Shown: positions 28,361 through 36,444 of the stretch, one piece after another
How positions within the stretch are numbered: position 1 is the first letter of the stretch
Layout: each line of letters begins with the position of its first letter
NCBI RefSeq assembly: GCF_002964605.1
Contig: NZ_PQDH01000001.1
Span: 558,001-622,000, forward strand
DNA from: Vallitalea okinawensis
GTDB lineage: Bacteria > Bacillota > Clostridia > Lachnospirales > PQDH01
Direction: 5' to 3'
DNA: 64,000 bases
Position numbers and translations under genes: made by a program
Notes under the pieces: generated by a model
Databases searched by the model: none
What the model saw: only the letters and a program-made list of their open reading frames with translations
Told to the model about the DNA's origin: nothing

Positions 28361-29548
28361 CTAAACTAATAGCTTTCTCATATGTATCTCTTCATCATCT
28401 CGTGTATATTCTTCGAACCCACAACTTTCATAAAGACGAATAGCGCTATCCCATCCTAGATTAGTTGATAATACAATGGACTTAATATCTTTCTCTTTTG
28501 CCCTTTGCAATAAATCATCCATAATCAATCGCCCTACTCCCAAACGACGGTAGTCACCAATCACTGAGATCCGGACAATTCGGCCTACATCTTTAGCTTC
28601 CACTAGCATTGCACCAGTTCCAATAATTTTATTTTCTACTTCTACTATACGAAATATGTGACCATCTAATACGTAATGACTGATAATATCTTTTATATCA
28701 GGATTTACTGTCCCGTCGATATAGCCAAAACGTTGCCCAAGTCCCTGCAATATAACTTCTTCGACCTGCTCTTGATCTCTTTTCTTAAAATCTCTGATGA
28801 CAAGCGTATTTCTTTTATCCTTATTTTCTTTACAATAAAGCAGCTCATTACTGTATGCAGCTTTTGTCAGCTTTTTATCTTCAATAACTTGTTTAAAATT
28901 GAAGCCCACATTTTCTAGCACATGAATAGAAGCAAGGTTATCCTTGCTGACAATTGCGACTATATTATTGATCCCCAGATCCTTAAATGCTTTTTTGATC
29001 ACTGCCTGGCATGCCTCAGTAGCAATCCCCTTTCCTTGATAATTAGTCAATATCCCATAATAGATCTCCATTCTAGATGGGTCATAGCTAAGAGGTCTTA
29101 ATCCAACAAAACCAGCAAATTTACGTTTATTTTTCAAAACAATCTTAAGAAAATAGCTCTCATTTTGTTCTTCTTCCATGTGATCTTTCAAGTATGTCGA
29201 ACACTCTTTCAATGTCTTTGCTTTAGTGAAAGGTACTTGCTTCATAATCTGATTATCTTTAACAAGGCGATGTATATTATGACTATCTGCCAAATTAAAT
29301 GAGTCAATTAATAGGTGTTCTGTTTCTATGCTTAGGATACCATTCAAGTCGGTAACATGTTTATTTGTTATAAGACTTACAATATAGAAAATTAGCATCG
29401 AACATGATAAAGTTAACCATAAGATACCGAAGAGACCAAAGATAGGAAGGGTTACAAGGATTCCTATGAATATAAATATACTACTTACTAATATACCTTT
29501 CCCAGCCTCTTTTTTATTGGGCCTTCTCTTTATCTGCTGCATAATCAT
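28361..29548 (-). CDS. Membrane-anchored protein with two GNAT acetyltransferase domains
   Basis: 395 residues. Two hydrophobic segments at about 20-37 and 41-60 form an N-terminal hairpin anchor. First GNAT domain at about 75-240 (RimJ-like; GILTNYQGKGIATEACQAV binds acetyl-CoA); second at about 245-395 (ISVIGDYRRLGVGRLIMDDLL). Both CoA loops look intact, so both halves may be active. The fusion with a membrane anchor is unusual. Start: the ATG at 29548 touches AGGGTGA, so the ATG at 29542 is also possible. Substrate unknown. Confidence 0.82.
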   Translation of the reverse strand: MIMQQIKRRPNKKEAGKGILVSSIFIFIGILVTLPIFGLFGILWLTLSCSMLIFYIVSLITNKHVTDLNGILSIETEHLLIDSFNLADSHNIHRLVKDNQIMKQVPFTKAKTLKECSTYLKDHMEEEQNESYFLKIVLKNKRKFAGFVGLRPLSYDPSRMEIYYGILTNYQGKGIATEACQAVIKKAFKDLGINNIVAIVSKDNLASIHVLENVGFNFKQVIEDKKLTKAAYSNELLYCKENKDKRNTLVIRDFKKRDQEQVEEVILQGLGQRFGYIDGTVNPDIKDIISHYVLDGHIFRIVEVENKIIGTGAMLVEAKDVGRIVRISVIGDYRRLGVGRLIMDDLLQRAKEKDIKSIVLSTNLGWDSAIRLYESCGFEEYTRDDEEIHMRKLLV

Positions 29549-29725
29549 TCACCCTATCTATACAAAATATTCATCTCTAATTTTATTTTTCCATATTATT
29601 CTGATTATTCTACCACTTGGATATAAAGAGCATTCTCTCTATTATAACATTATATCATCTTAACTTAAAATTGACAATTCAAGACATTGAGACGCAATGA
29701 TGTTTATTTCATAAGAACAGTTCTC

Positions 29726-29754
29726 TTTACAATTATTTTACATAATTGTATAAT
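29726..29754 (+). promoter_or_regulatory. Rubrerythrin promoter with overlapping operator
   Basis: TTTACA (29726-29731), 17-base spacer, TATAAT (29749-29754). A perfect inverted repeat ACAATTAT-N5-ATAATTGT (29729-29749) fills the spacer, so a bound repressor would block polymerase. PerR control of rubrerythrin is known in clostridia, but this half-site is not the standard PerR one. Confidence 0.65.
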
Positions 29755-29788
29755 TAAATATATGATTTAACTTAAGGAGGATGAGGGT

Positions 29789-30379
29789 ATGAAATCACTA
29801 AAGAATTCAAGAACTGCTGTAAATCTTATGAAAGCATTTGCAGGTGAATCACAAGCTCGTACACGATATACTTACTATGCAAGCATTGCAAAAAAGCAAG
29901 GTTATCAACAACTCTATAATATTTTCTTGGAAACAGCAGAGAATGAGAAAGAGCATGCTAAAATATTTTTTAAGTACTTAAGCAATGATTTTAACGATGA
30001 AGCTATTGAGATTCAAGCTTCCTATCCAGTTGCCTATCACAAAAATGATACTTTAGCTAATCTAAAGGCGGCAGCGGCAGGTGAAGAAGAAGAATGGACA
30101 ATTCTCTATCCCACTTTTGCTAAAGTTGCTGAAGAAGAGGGTTATCAAGAAGTCGCTAACACTTTTAGGAAAATAGCGGAAGTGGAAAAGCATCATGAGA
30201 ATCGTTATCGAGCATTCGCCAGAATGATTGAATCAGAAACTCTTTTTGAAAAAGATGAAAGAATTTTATGGAAATGTTTAAATTGCGGTTACATCTTTGA
30301 TGGTAATACTGCACCCAAAGTATGTCCAGCGTGTTTTCATCCTCAAGGCTATTTTGAGGAATACACCGAAAACTTTTAA
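29789..30379 (+). CDS. rbr: Rubrerythrin
   Basis: 196 residues. N-terminal di-iron four-helix domain with the E...ExxH pattern ([45 protein letters not shown]) and a C-terminal rubredoxin domain with two CxxC knuckles ([21 protein letters not shown]). It reduces hydrogen peroxide in anaerobes. AAGGAGGATGAGG ribosome site before the ATG. Single-gene unit with operator-bearing promoter and terminator. Confidence 0.96.
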   Translation: MKSLKNSRTAVNLMKAFAGESQARTRYTYYASIAKKQGYQQLYNIFLETAENEKEHAKIFFKYLSNDFNDEAIEIQASYPVAYHKNDTLANLKAAAAGEEEEWTILYPTFAKVAEEEGYQEVANTFRKIAEVEKHHENRYRAFARMIESETLFEKDERILWKCLNCGYIFDGNTAPKVCPACFHPQGYFEEYTENF

Positions 30380-30382
30380 ATT

Positions 30383-30410
30383 AAAAGCTCATGGAAATCC
30401 ATGAGCTTTT
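30383..30410. terminator. Bidirectional terminator, rubrerythrin / CBS gene
   Basis: AAAAGCTCATGG / CCATGAGCTTTT perfect stem with a 4-base loop between convergent genes. Confidence 0.9.
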
Positions 30411-30415
30411 AGTCA

Positions 30416-30841
30416 TTAATGTTGATGATCTTGGCAAGAGATATCTGATAAAGCTTCTCCAGCTTCATCTGACCAATTATTTTTTGTTGCAAAGTCTCCT
30501 AATGCAACAATCCCTACAACTTTTTCATTTTCTACTACAGGTATTCGTCTTATTTGATGTTGACTCATTAGATTGGCAACTTCGTCAGCATCCATCTCAG
30601 GTGAACATGCTACTACATCTTTAGACATAATTTCACCGCAGACGGTATTAGTAGGATCTTTAGCTTCTGCGACATCTCTTAATACGATATCACGGTCAGT
30701 TAATATACCAACAAGCTTATTGTATTCTTCAACAGGTACAGAACCTACATCTTCTTGTCGCATGATCTCAGCTGCTCTTGTAATTGGTTCTCCCTGATTA
30801 ACACATTGCACGTTAGTAGTCATGATGTCTTTTATTTTCAT
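30416..30841 (-). CDS. CBS-domain pair protein
   Basis: 141 residues made of two CBS motifs in tandem (about 1-60 and 70-125: DVGSVPVEEYNKLVGILTDRD and IRRIPVVENEKVVGIVALGD) forming one Bateman module, plus a short His-rich tail (CQDHQH). CBS pairs bind adenine nucleotides and act as energy sensors; the partner is unknown. AAGGAGG before the ATG. Lies convergent to rubrerythrin. Confidence 0.93.
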   Translation of the reverse strand: MKIKDIMTTNVQCVNQGEPITRAAEIMRQEDVGSVPVEEYNKLVGILTDRDIVLRDVAEAKDPTNTVCGEIMSKDVVACSPEMDADEVANLMSQHQIRRIPVVENEKVVGIVALGDFATKNNWSDEAGEALSDISCQDHQH

Positions 30842-31010
30842 ATCAAAATATCCTCCTTAAGCTTCATACATTGCTTACTTTATTATTATGTGCACAATAG
30901 AAGTTATCATTCTTGATAAAAAATTCAAAAAAAGTCTATACTAAAATAACACATAAAATTAAACTAAGTCATTTATTAAGCTAATGAGATATTTTTAGCC
31001 AAAAAAATTT

Positions 31011-31625
31011 TTATAATTTTTCTACGATATAATCAATATAACCTAATCGAATTTGTTCACCATTCTTCCTATAACCATAGCGAATTCGATTTTCTTTAAA
31101 GATGATTTTGAACCCATCAAAATAGGCATCAGCTTCATTCTCTTCAAAATAACTATGCAATACTAGATCTCCATGTTCAGGTTGTCTGAATTCGCCTTCT
31201 CCAACCTCCTCGCCAACACCAAATCGTTCATCATTCACGGATGCAAAGTTAATGAATGCATAGCCACCCTTTGAAAGAACACGTCTTATTTCACCTATTA
31301 CCTGCTTAATCTCATCTTTTTTCATATGAAAGATAGAGTTATAAGAATAAGCATAATTGATTGATTCATCTCCAAAGTTTAATTGCTTCATATCACCTTT
31401 CTGGATATTGAGTTGATAGCTATACTTTTCTTCAAATGCCTTTGCTAATTGAAGTTGGTCATCACTTAAATCTATGCCATAAGTAGTGTAATCGTGATCT
31501 GCGAAGATAGCTAAGGGTGGGCAATTACCTCCTGCCCCACAATCTAAGATTGTTTTATCTAATCCGGCACCATTGCAATAAAGTAAGAATGTGAATAATT
31601 GACTCTGTCTAAATACTGGCTTCAT
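31011..31625 (-). CDS. Class I SAM-dependent methyltransferase
   Basis: 204 residues. SAM-binding motif I LDCGAGGNCPP, motif II YGIDLSDDQL, then KGDMKQLNF and RRVLSKGGYAFINF, i.e. the Methyltransf_11/25 fold. Substrate unknown. GAGGAGGAAA before the ATG. A dyad ATACGG-N5-CCGTAT at 31662-31678 lies just upstream of a TATAAG -10, suggesting repressor control. Confidence 0.88.
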   Translation of the reverse strand: MKPVFRQSQLFTFLLYCNGAGLDKTILDCGAGGNCPPLAIFADHDYTTYGIDLSDDQLQLAKAFEEKYSYQLNIQKGDMKQLNFGDESINYAYSYNSIFHMKKDEIKQVIGEIRRVLSKGGYAFINFASVNDERFGVGEEVGEGEFRQPEHGDLVLHSYFEENEADAYFDGFKIIFKENRIRYGYRKNGEQIRLGYIDYIVEKL

Positions 31626-31661
31626 TCATTTTCCTCCTCATAGACTTAACTTATAGTACTG

Positions 31662-31678
31662 ATACGGTTGTTCCGTAT
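31662..31678. promoter_or_regulatory. Inverted repeat upstream of the methyltransferase, candidate operator
   Basis: ATACGG-TTGTT-CCGTAT. It occupies the region between a reverse-strand TATAAG (31650-31655) and the -35 position, as TetR-type operators often do. The regulator is not in the window. Confidence 0.4.
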
Positions 31679-31832
31679 AAACATGCTTATCTATTCCATG
31701 TTAAAGAGTTTACTACAGTTATGGAATTCTGTAAAAATCAGGATTTTTCATTGTATTACTTATGGATTGGATTGACTACCATTATACTTCCAAATACGCA
31801 ATTTTTCACAAAAATAATGGAAGATTTGGTAC

Positions 31833-31861
31833 TTGCAATCCTACCCATTATTTGCTATAAT
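31833..31861 (+). promoter_or_regulatory. Strong promoter of the structured RNA
   Basis: TTGCAA (31833-31838), 17-base spacer ending TGC, TATAAT (31856-31861): near-consensus with an extended -10. Predicted start near 31868. No large forward gene lies downstream until beyond the convergent acyl-CoA synthetase. Confidence 0.8.
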
Positions 31862-31888
31862 ATTGTTAACTTAAAAGGAGGAAGGAGA

Positions 31889-31972
31889 TTGCTAGACAGT
31901 CTTCTTTTTTCTTTTGTCCAAATAAATAGACAAGTACAAAAGTGGCTAACGCCACATTTTAACTGGAGATAG
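31889..31972 (+). CDS. Possible 27-residue leader or peptide ORF inside the structured RNA
   Basis: TTG start 7 bases after AAGGAGG, stop TAG at 31970-31972, just where stem P1 begins. The peptide (LDSLLFSFVQINRQV... ending in HFNWR) is amphipathic. The excellent ribosome site so early in a short transcript is the only support. It could be a leader peptide, a small toxin-like peptide, or the purine tract may have another job. Confidence 0.3.
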   Translation: MLDSLLFSFVQINRQVQKWLTPHFNWR

Positions 31973-32084
31973 GAAAGTACGGTATCTTGCTTGATCATTT
32001 CGTGTAACGAAATATATCAAAAGCAATGTGGCTCGATACCTTATTGCTTTTATAAGCAAAACACGAACTTTCCTATTCCAAATC

Positions 32085-32125
32085 AAGAGGCATACCCATC
32101 ATGCTATAGGGTATGCCTCTTTTTA
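32085..32125 (+). terminator. Terminator of the structured RNA
   Basis: AAGAGGCATACCC / GGGTATGCCTCTT perfect 13-bp stem, 11-base loop, with a run of Ts on the forward strand. The reverse side (CTTGATTTGG) is less T-rich, so it is mainly a forward terminator though it may also serve the convergent gene. Confidence 0.9.
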
Positions 32126-32149
32126 GGTTTTATATAAGGTTACTAGATC

Positions 32150-34393
32150 TTAAGAATTATAATAAACAGCTACTTTCTCAAGTACTTTAACAGCTGAACG
32201 AATATCGCTATATACTGCAAGACCTGCATCTTCCATCATTGTAACAAACTCATCATAATATTCACCAGCATTAACTGATACGACTATTGGTTTATCATAT
32301 TTGTTGTGGATATCAATTAATATATTAGCTAATGAGTCTTTGTCATGGCATAACTCAGGAGTCGCTTTGATGTTCTCTACGTGTGGTACAACACCGACAA
32401 ATACGCAATCAACTGCATCGTCTTGAAGAAGTGCTTCAACAATCTGTCCATACATAACATCATTTGTCATAGGTGTCACATCTAAGATTGGAGTATTTGT
32501 ATCCATCAAACCGTGTGTATTGATTTCATCAAGTCGATTTTTAGTTTCAGCACTGAACTTAGCTGGTTGTAATTTTCCTAATTCATCTGCAGCAACAGTT
32601 GCTTCAAATCCTGCATTCATAACACCAGCAACGTTTAATCCTTTTGGCTTTTTATCACCTAATAATGAGAATGCTTTAAGCACATCGTAGTAAGATTTAA
32701 TATCTTCTATTAAGATAACGCCTGATTGGTCACAAACAGCTTTGAAAACATCGTAATCGCCAGTCATAGCTGCTGTATGAGACGCTGCTGCTTTAGCACC
32801 TGCATCAGTTTTACCTGATTTATAGACAACAATTGGCTTTTTAATTTCATTTGCTAGTTCAAAGAATCTTCTACCTTCTAATCCATCGAAACCTTCTACA
32901 TAAATTGCTATTACATCGATGTTATCATCATCATTGAAGTAAGCCATTAAGTCCGTGATATTCACATCAAACTTATTACCAAAGGATACAATTGATCTAA
33001 AGATTGGTGAATGTTCTAATTTATCGATTAAAGTAATGGCAACACCACCACTTTGAGTTAATAATGCTGTATTACTCTTCTCAGTTGATCTTAAGTGTAA
33101 ACGATCTTCTTCAATAAATAAAGTATTAACTCCCTTATTATCTCCACCAGGACCATAGTAAACGCCCATACAGTTAGGACCTACAATACGCACCCCTTCT
33201 GGTAATACCTCTTTTACTTGATCAGCAAAATCACTATACTTGATCTCTGAAGGAATACCTGGAATAAGTACAACTGAACGAGGTACATTCTTCATATCAT
33301 GTAGAGATTTGAAGAAAGGTACAATATGTTTTGCAGGAGCTGCATAAACAACAAGTTCTACATTACCTGGAATTTCATCAAGGTTTTTATATAGAGGATA
33401 TACTTTACCATCAAGTTCAATCTCTCCACCTTTTGGATTAATGCAATATAAGTCATCACGACCAAGATCATGTAATAACTGTACAATATCTTTAGCCATA
33501 CTATATTTATTAAGATTAGAGGAAACACCTAATACTGCTATTCCTTCTGGATTGAAGAATGGCTCTACATTGTTAGTTATTATATCAGGCATTTCTGTTG
33601 AAGTTTCTTCTACTTTTTCAAAAACAGCAAATCCATCAACAGCTACAAAACGCCCATCTTTAGTAATAACAAATGGATTAATATCTAATTGAGTAATGAA
33701 GTAATTTGGTCTTTCATCAGACACTGCTGAATAACTGTAAGCTAATGAACTAATTAAAGACGCAGCTTCAGCAATGAAATCTAAGTATTCAGGGTGACCA
33801 ATTTTTTCGAATTTATGTCCTATGTTTAGATCACTAACGAGTTCAACAGCTTGTTCATATGAAAAGTGTGGTAAGAAAAGATTAGCTGGATCATAGTACT
33901 TAGCAAAAAACTCTGCGTCATCTCCACCTTTACTTAATGTTAAGATTGGTCCAAAGGATGGATCATCTTTAACACCAAACAAGATTTCATGGCCAAGACT
34001 TTGACTAAATGGAACGAACTCAACAATTAAAAATCCTGTGATTTCAGGTTTTTCACCTTCTTCGAAGTGAGATAACACCTCATTTTTCATACTATTTAAG
34101 ACGTAACGAACAAATAAGGTATCATAGTTATGAACTTTTTTAACACCACCGATTTTTTGCTTGTGTGCAATATCTGGTGAAACAATTTTCACGATCATGT
34201 CTTGACCAAATTGCTCAAGCATCTCATCCGTTAAATCTTCTTCGCTTGTTACGAACTGGAATTTAGGAACTGTTAATCCAATACTCTCAAGAACACCGTA
34301 CACTTCGTATTCATATAAAACAGTTCTTCCTTCTTTGTGTGCCTTATCAAATATTCGGTCTACTAATATTTTTGCTTCTTCAGTTATTTTCAT
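32150..34393 (-). CDS. ADP-forming acyl-CoA synthetase (acetate-CoA ligase type), beta-alpha order
   Basis: 747 residues. An ATP-grasp domain comes first (about 1-245: VKIVSPDIAHKQKIGGVKK, TQLDINPFVI), then the CoA-binding Rossmann domain (from about 265: EGIAVLGVSSNLNKYSMA) and succinyl-CoA-ligase-like domains. The phosphohistidine is His539 in ASHTAAMTGD. It converts acyl-CoA, ADP and Pi to acid, CoA and ATP, giving energy in fermentation; acetyl-CoA is the default substrate. ATP-grasp first is a permuted order compared with many fused enzymes. The promoter at 34449-34477 overlaps a perfect palindrome. Confidence 0.9.
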   Translation of the reverse strand: MKITEEAKILVDRIFDKAHKEGRTVLYEYEVYGVLESIGLTVPKFQFVTSEEDLTDEMLEQFGQDMIVKIVSPDIAHKQKIGGVKKVHNYDTLFVRYVLNSMKNEVLSHFEEGEKPEITGFLIVEFVPFSQSLGHEILFGVKDDPSFGPILTLSKGGDDAEFFAKYYDPANLFLPHFSYEQAVELVSDLNIGHKFEKIGHPEYLDFIAEAASLISSLAYSYSAVSDERPNYFITQLDINPFVITKDGRFVAVDGFAVFEKVEETSTEMPDIITNNVEPFFNPEGIAVLGVSSNLNKYSMAKDIVQLLHDLGRDDLYCINPKGGEIELDGKVYPLYKNLDEIPGNVELVVYAAPAKHIVPFFKSLHDMKNVPRSVVLIPGIPSEIKYSDFADQVKEVLPEGVRIVGPNCMGVYYGPGGDNKGVNTLFIEEDRLHLRSTEKSNTALLTQSGGVAITLIDKLEHSPIFRSIVSFGNKFDVNITDLMAYFNDDDNIDVIAIYVEGFDGLEGRRFFELANEIKKPIVVYKSGKTDAGAKAAASHTAAMTGDYDVFKAVCDQSGVILIEDIKSYYDVLKAFSLLGDKKPKGLNVAGVMNAGFEATVAADELGKLQPAKFSAETKNRLDEINTHGLMDTNTPILDVTPMTNDVMYGQIVEALLQDDAVDCVFVGVVPHVENIKATPELCHDKDSLANILIDIHNKYDKPIVVSVNAGEYYDEFVTMMEDAGLAVYSDIRSAVKVLEKVAVYYNS

Positions 34394-34448
34394 TTATTAT
34401 CACCCCATGAAAAAATTGATTTATATTCTTTGAATACCTCTCACATCC

Positions 34449-34477
34449 ATTATAACAAAGACTATTTTAGTTGAAAA
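34449..34477 (-). promoter_or_regulatory. Promoter of the acyl-CoA synthetase gene
   Basis: Reverse strand: TTTTCA (34477-34472), 17-base spacer, TATAAT (34454-34449), about 55 bases before the ATG. The -35 is weak, the -10 perfect. Confidence 0.65.
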
Positions 34478-34488
34478 TAATATTTTCA
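34472..34488. promoter_or_regulatory. Perfect 17-bp palindrome over the -35, candidate operator
   Basis: TGAAAATA-A-TATTTTCA, 8-1-8 with no mismatch, covering the -35 of the acyl-CoA synthetase promoter: a classical repressor position. Confidence 0.55.
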
Positions 34489-34778
34489 CTCAAAAGACAT
34501 ATTAACTTACTTTATTTCATCTTAGTTTTCCCTATGAAATCAATATTTACACGGGTATTTTATTGTTATAAAAAAAAATTCAGCTAATTATAAATATAAG
34601 ATTATCCCTTAATTATTTAACCATATTTCATAATTCTAAAAAATATTTTAAGCATAACTCTGTAAAATACCTCTACTAATCAAGAGTTAAAGTTTTAACA
34701 ATCGTTGCTAGAATGATAAACCTTTTAAATTTGATAAATAATTTTCTCTTATCTGCCTATTATAATAATTGAGGTGAA

Positions 34779-35714
34779 ATGATGATCAAGATACTAAAGA
34801 CTATAGATAATATCTTAATTGAACTGGATGAATTAGAGGATGGTGTTTGGATTAACTTAAGCGGTCCGTCTGAAGAGGATATAAAGCGATTAACAACCCT
34901 TATACCTGATCTTAATATAAATCACTTAAAAGCGGCTTTAGATCGAGAAGAGTGTGCACATGTTGAAAAAGATCAACAAGAGACTTTAATCATTGTTGAT
35001 GTTCCTATAGAAAGTGATGATAAATACTTGCTATACACGACAATTCCATTAGGAATTATTTTAATGAAGGAATATATCATAACCATTTGTATGAAGCCCC
35101 TTCCACTGCTTAATGAATTCATTACTGGACAAATCAAAGAATTCTATACTTATATGAAGACACGTTTTATTCTGCAGATACTTAACCGTAACGCTATCTA
35201 TTTTTTGAGATATCTGAGAACCATCGAAAAATATAGTGATATTATTGAAAGAGAACTTCATAAGTCCATGAAAAACAAGGAACTCATTCAATTACTTGCT
35301 TTAGAAAAAAGCTTGGTTTATTTTTCAACTTCTTTGACTGGTAATGAAGTTGTACTAGAAAAAATGTTAAAGATGGATCATATAAAAAAATACCCTGAAG
35401 ACCAGAGACTTTTGGAAGATGTGATTATAGAAAATAAACAAGCCATTGTTATGGCTAATATTTATAGCAATATATTAAGTGGTACAATGGACGCCTTTGC
35501 ATCTGTCATCTCCAATAACTTGAACATCGTCATGAAATTCCTAACTTCTGTGACGATTATCCTATCCATCCCAACGATGGTGGCAAGTTTTTTTGGTATG
35601 AACGTCCCTGTACCACTTAGTGATAATCCTGTAGCATTTTTAATTATTATACTCATTTCTCTTGTCCTTTCAATTTTACTCTATATTATTATGACAAGGA
35701 ATAAAATGCTTTAA
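34779..35714 (+). CDS. CorA-family divalent-cation transporter
   Basis: 311 residues. Long acidic and helical cytoplasmic N-terminal domain, two C-terminal membrane helices, and the family signature GMN at the end of the first helix (FFGMNVPVPL). Homopentamer moving Mg2+ (or Co2+/Ni2+). GAGGTG lies just before tandem ATGs at 34779 and 34782; either may be used. The stop directly abuts the stop of the convergent 61-residue gene. Confidence 0.92.
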   Translation: MMIKILKTIDNILIELDELEDGVWINLSGPSEEDIKRLTTLIPDLNINHLKAALDREECAHVEKDQQETLIIVDVPIESDDKYLLYTTIPLGIILMKEYIITICMKPLPLLNEFITGQIKEFYTYMKTRFILQILNRNAIYFLRYLRTIEKYSDIIERELHKSMKNKELIQLLALEKSLVYFSTSLTGNEVVLEKMLKMDHIKKYPEDQRLLEDVIIENKQAIVMANIYSNILSGTMDAFASVISNNLNIVMKFLTSVTIILSIPTMVASFFGMNVPVPLSDNPVAFLIIILISLVLSILLYIIMTRNKML

Positions 35715-35900
35715 TTAAATATTACTAAAGCCTTCTACGATAATGTCCATTTCACCTTTATAAAGATTTCTGACATTATTATGTTGATAATCTTTTACAC
35801 GGCTTTCTTTTAATGTGTTTTTTTGAGTTGACGTTTTTGTAAAAACTTCTTGTTCATTTAATGAACCATTAATTTTTGTTACAACATCATTACGACCCAT
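35715..35900 (-). CDS. Small hypothetical protein, 61 residues
   Basis: A nearly perfect ribosome site (AAAGGAGGTGTC) 5 bases before the ATG supports a real gene. The product (MGRNDVVTKINGSLNEQEVF...) is polar, Thr/Asn/Lys-rich, with no signal or membrane segment; I recognise no family. A 10-bp inverted repeat AAGAATACTT / AAGTATTCTT (35929-35965) lies upstream on its leader or promoter side. It could be a small spore-associated protein (guess only). Confidence 0.6.
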   Translation of the reverse strand: MGRNDVVTKINGSLNEQEVFTKTSTQKNTLKESRVKDYQHNNVRNLYKGEMDIIVEGFSNI

Positions 35901-36108
35901 AATGACACCTCCTTTAATTGATTTTGTTAAGAATACTTAGGAATAAATCAGCTAAAAGTATTCTTTGTTATATACTATTCAAATGAAGAGAATTAGATTA
36001 CAACTTTTATTTTAAATCTTGCATTTGTTTGAATATTATAATTTATGACCAAACAACTACGTTTCCCTTCAATTAAAGGATACCATATAAACACCTTTAA
36101 CGTCAACC

Positions 36109-36137
36109 TTTTAAGCCTATTCTCTTTATGGTATAAT
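36109..36137 (+). promoter_or_regulatory. Promoter of the DUF4250 gene
   Basis: TTTTAA, 17-base spacer ending TGG, TATAAT (36132-36137): weak -35 with an extended -10. The start of transcription would be near 36144. Confidence 0.6.
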
Positions 36138-36179
36138 ATATAGAAAAATTCAATTTATATCGTGAGAGGATTGTTAAAA

Positions 36180-36365
36180 ATGATATATGAAAATATTCCC
36201 AAAGACCCCTTCATTCTATTAAGCTTTATCAACATGAAATTAAGAGACGAGTTTGATAATCTTGCAAAATTATGTGATACCCTTCAAATAAATTACAATG
36301 ATCTCCAGACTAAACTAGGTAGTATAGGCTATAATTATAATGAAATCAGTAATCAATTCATTTAG
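36180..36365 (+). CDS. DUF4250 domain protein
   Basis: 61 residues, MIYENIPKDPFILLSFINMKLRDEF..., matching the DUF4250 pattern found widely in clostridia: a conserved IPKDP.ILLS.IN.KLRD start and a helical Asp/Leu-rich tail ending SIGYNYNEISNQF. An upstream GTG at 36162 is rejected because GAGAGG before the ATG at 36180 is the ribosome site. Function unknown; the fold may be a small helix-turn-helix (inference). Confidence 0.85.
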   Translation: MIYENIPKDPFILLSFINMKLRDEFDNLAKLCDTLQINYNDLQTKLGSIGYNYNEISNQFI

Positions 36366-36444
36366 AAGCCCTTTATCCCCTTTCCATTTTATTATTTTTT
36401 TGGTAGACTAGTAAGTGAAATGCACAAAAGAAGAAGGTGACAAT

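Larger units (their letters stand above)
31868..32125 (+). ncRNA. Candidate free-standing structured RNA, about 255 nt, unknown family
   Basis: Bounded by the promoter at 31833-31861 and a strong terminator at 32085-32125. Visible stems: GTGGC/GCCAC (31942-31955, loop TAAC); P1 ATAGGAAAGT (31969-31978) with ACTTTCCTAT (32067-32076); P2 GGTATC (31981-31986) with GATACC (32035-32040); P3 TTGCTT (31987-31992) with AAGCAA (32021-32026), capped by TTTCG/CGAAA; P4 TTGCTT/AAGCAA (32044-32059). P1 closes a junction holding P2-P3 and P4. P3 and P4 share the same hexamers and could swap partners; GCCAC (31951) could also pair with GTGGC (32028-32032). I checked by eye against tmRNA, SRP, RNase P, 6S and common riboswitch cores and found no match. 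Confidence 0.65.
34394..34778. other. Divergent AT-rich region, ACS / CorA-like
   Basis: Apart from the acyl-CoA synthetase promoter and palindrome (listed) and GAGGTG before the CorA-like start, I see no gene. A TATAAT at about 34760-34766 lies too close to the ribosome site to be judged as the CorA-like promoter. Confidence 0.5.

Noticed and set aside
31721-31972. 83-codon forward frame starting with ATG at 31721
   Set aside because: No ribosome site at the ATG, and the strong promoter at 31833-31861 lies inside it; only the short TTG frame at 31889 deserves mention.
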